Assembly: GCA_946645735.1 (NCBI GenBank)
Contig: CAMPCK010000049.1
Span: 1-6,662 of the forward strand
DNA length: 6,662 nt
Direction of reading: 5' to 3'
DNA from: an uncultured Clostridia bacterium
GTDB lineage: Bacteria > Bacillota_A > Clostridia > Peptostreptococcales > Anaerovoracaceae
How positions within the stretch are numbered: the first letter of the stretch is position 1; every line of letters starts with the position of its first letter. A program made the translations under genes and the position numbers. The notes beneath the pieces were generated by a model. The model was not told the DNA's origin, ran no database searches, and was given only the letters and a program-made list of their open reading frames with translations. This document shows, piece by piece, positions 5,847 through 6,662 of this stretch.

Positions 5847-6641
5847 ATGAGGTTATCACTGAACAATTTTAATAATAGAGCGCTGTTACTCGAAGAAATA
5901 ATAAAAGAAAAAGAAGTGGCGCTCGCAAAGGCTCCGGAGGGGACGCTGAGAGTCGCTTGCACCAGAAGGTTTCCCCAATATTTTCATAGAACAGATAGGG
6001 ATCAAAATAACGGGATATACATCACCAGAAAAGACATATCCTTAGCAAAAGCCCTTGCCCAAAAGGATTATGACCGCAAGGTCCTGGAGGCTGCGGAGCG
6101 AGAACTCAATACTCTCACTAAACTTATCGGCAGATACAACAAGGGCGTGGCGGAGGATGTGTATGAGAAGCTGAGTCCTGCCAGGCGGGAGCTGGTGACG
6201 CCCATTATGATGACGGATGAGGAGTTTGTAAAGAAATGGCTGGAGGAGCCCTACGACAGGCCGGGCTTCGAGGAGGGCGCACCGGAGTACTACTCGGACC
6301 GCGGCATCAGGGTGCGCTCCAAATCTGAAGTCGGGATATATAACAAGTATGATGATTTTGGAATCCCCGCAAAATATGAGGTGCCGCTTTATCTCAAGGG
6401 CTTCAGATGGGTCAACCCTGACTTCAGGGTGCTCAATGTCCGCCTTCGCAAAGAATTCATACATGAACACCTCGGGAAGATGGACGACCCGACGTATCTC
6501 TTTGATAATATAGCCAAGATCAACGCTTACATGAAGAATGGGTATTTTCCCGGAAAAAACCTGATACTGACTTTTGAGACCAAGAGCCAGCCCTTCGATC
6601 AGAGGATGATGGACGAGATCATAAAGCAGTATCTTTTGTAG
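5847..6641 (+). CDS. Orphan protein with PD-(D/E)XK nuclease-like C-terminal domain
   Basis: A 264-residue protein of unknown function, of a type I recall as hypothetical proteins in gut Clostridia. The N-terminal half includes a segment (about 29-62) with LRVACTRRFPQYFHR and GIYITRKD. A charged, coiled-coil-like helix follows (about 64-100; LAKALAQKDYDRKVLEAAERELNTL). The C-terminal half reads like a PD-(D/E)XK fold: RSKSE (Glu161) in the first helix, KYEVPLYL strand (176-183), NPDF (Asp192), then HEHLGKMDDPTY (Glu207) and a helix, and PGKNLILTFET (235-245). Glu161, Asp192 and Glu207 are the likely metal or catalytic positions. The usual lysine after the last acidic residue is not there (EHL instead of ExK), as in other EHLG-type members, so activity is inferred. 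Ribosome binding site AAAGGAG is six bases before ATG. No partner methylase, helicase or toxin-antitoxin gene is in the window. Codon use turns more GC-rich after the first 40 codons. Confidence 0.8.
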   Translation: MRLSLNNFNNRALLLEEIIKEKEVALAKAPEGTLRVACTRRFPQYFHRTDRDQNNGIYITRKDISLAKALAQKDYDRKVLEAAERELNTLTKLIGRYNKGVAEDVYEKLSPARRELVTPIMMTDEEFVKKWLEEPYDRPGFEEGAPEYYSDRGIRVRSKSEVGIYNKYDDFGIPAKYEVPLYLKGFRWVNPDFRVLNVRLRKEFIHEHLGKMDDPTYLFDNIAKINAYMKNGYFPGKNLILTFETKSQPFDQRMMDEIIKQYLL

Positions 6642-6662
6642 AAAAGGAAAAGGCAGGCTGTG

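Noticed and set aside
6642..6662. Purine-rich AAAAGGAAAAGG at the window end as a ribosome binding site for a next gene
   Set aside because: Only 21 bases remain and no start codon at proper spacing can be verified; it could equally be part of a terminator.

Overview
The window looks like chromosomal DNA of a low-to-mid GC anaerobic Firmicute, most likely a Lachnospiraceae-type member of the Clostridia. The evidence is strong AAAGGAG-type ribosome binding sites, intrinsic terminators, oxygen-sensitive radical-SAM enzymes and protein families I associate with gut or rumen Clostridia. The assignment rests on recognition of the protein text, not on a database search.

Left part (1-4440), all on the plus strand: the C-terminal 231 codons of arginyl-tRNA synthetase (argS), cut by the window edge, ending in a strong hairpin terminator at 710-739. 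Only 15 bases later starts a tight three-gene operon: a radical-SAM protein with a CX4CX2C cluster motif (755-1627), a second, B12-binding-type radical-SAM protein with a DUF4080-like C-terminus (1643-3184), and a TPR-repeat protein (3181-4377) whose start codon overlaps the preceding stop. The operon ends at a GC-rich terminator that also has the layout of a terminator on the opposite strand. Two radical-SAM enzymes plus a TPR scaffold suggest a modification pathway of unknown substrate.

Middle (4440-5430): a previously unmarked tandem array of 53-bp units, at exactly constant spacing, fills the convergent intergenic space. A truncated last unit runs into the 3' end of a minus-strand SGNH/GDSL hydrolase gene (4774-5376), supplying its stop codon and last few residues. 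The hydrolase has its own extended -10 promoter. Because the next visible minus-strand terminator lies beyond the array, the array is probably transcribed as the hydrolase 3' UTR.

Right part (5430-6662): a 470-base divergent intergenic region holding a GC-rich, potentially folded block with complementary ends (5431-5498), a 10-bp GntR-like palindrome, a plausible extended -10 promoter and a long AT-rich leader. It precedes a plus-strand gene of unknown function (5847-6641). That protein has a coiled-coil-like N-terminal half and a C-terminal half that reads like a PD-(D/E)XK nuclease fold (KSE, PDF and EHLG motifs). The most unusual items are the 53-bp array with its intrusion into a gene, the two-radical-SAM/TPR operon, and the orphan nuclease-like protein.
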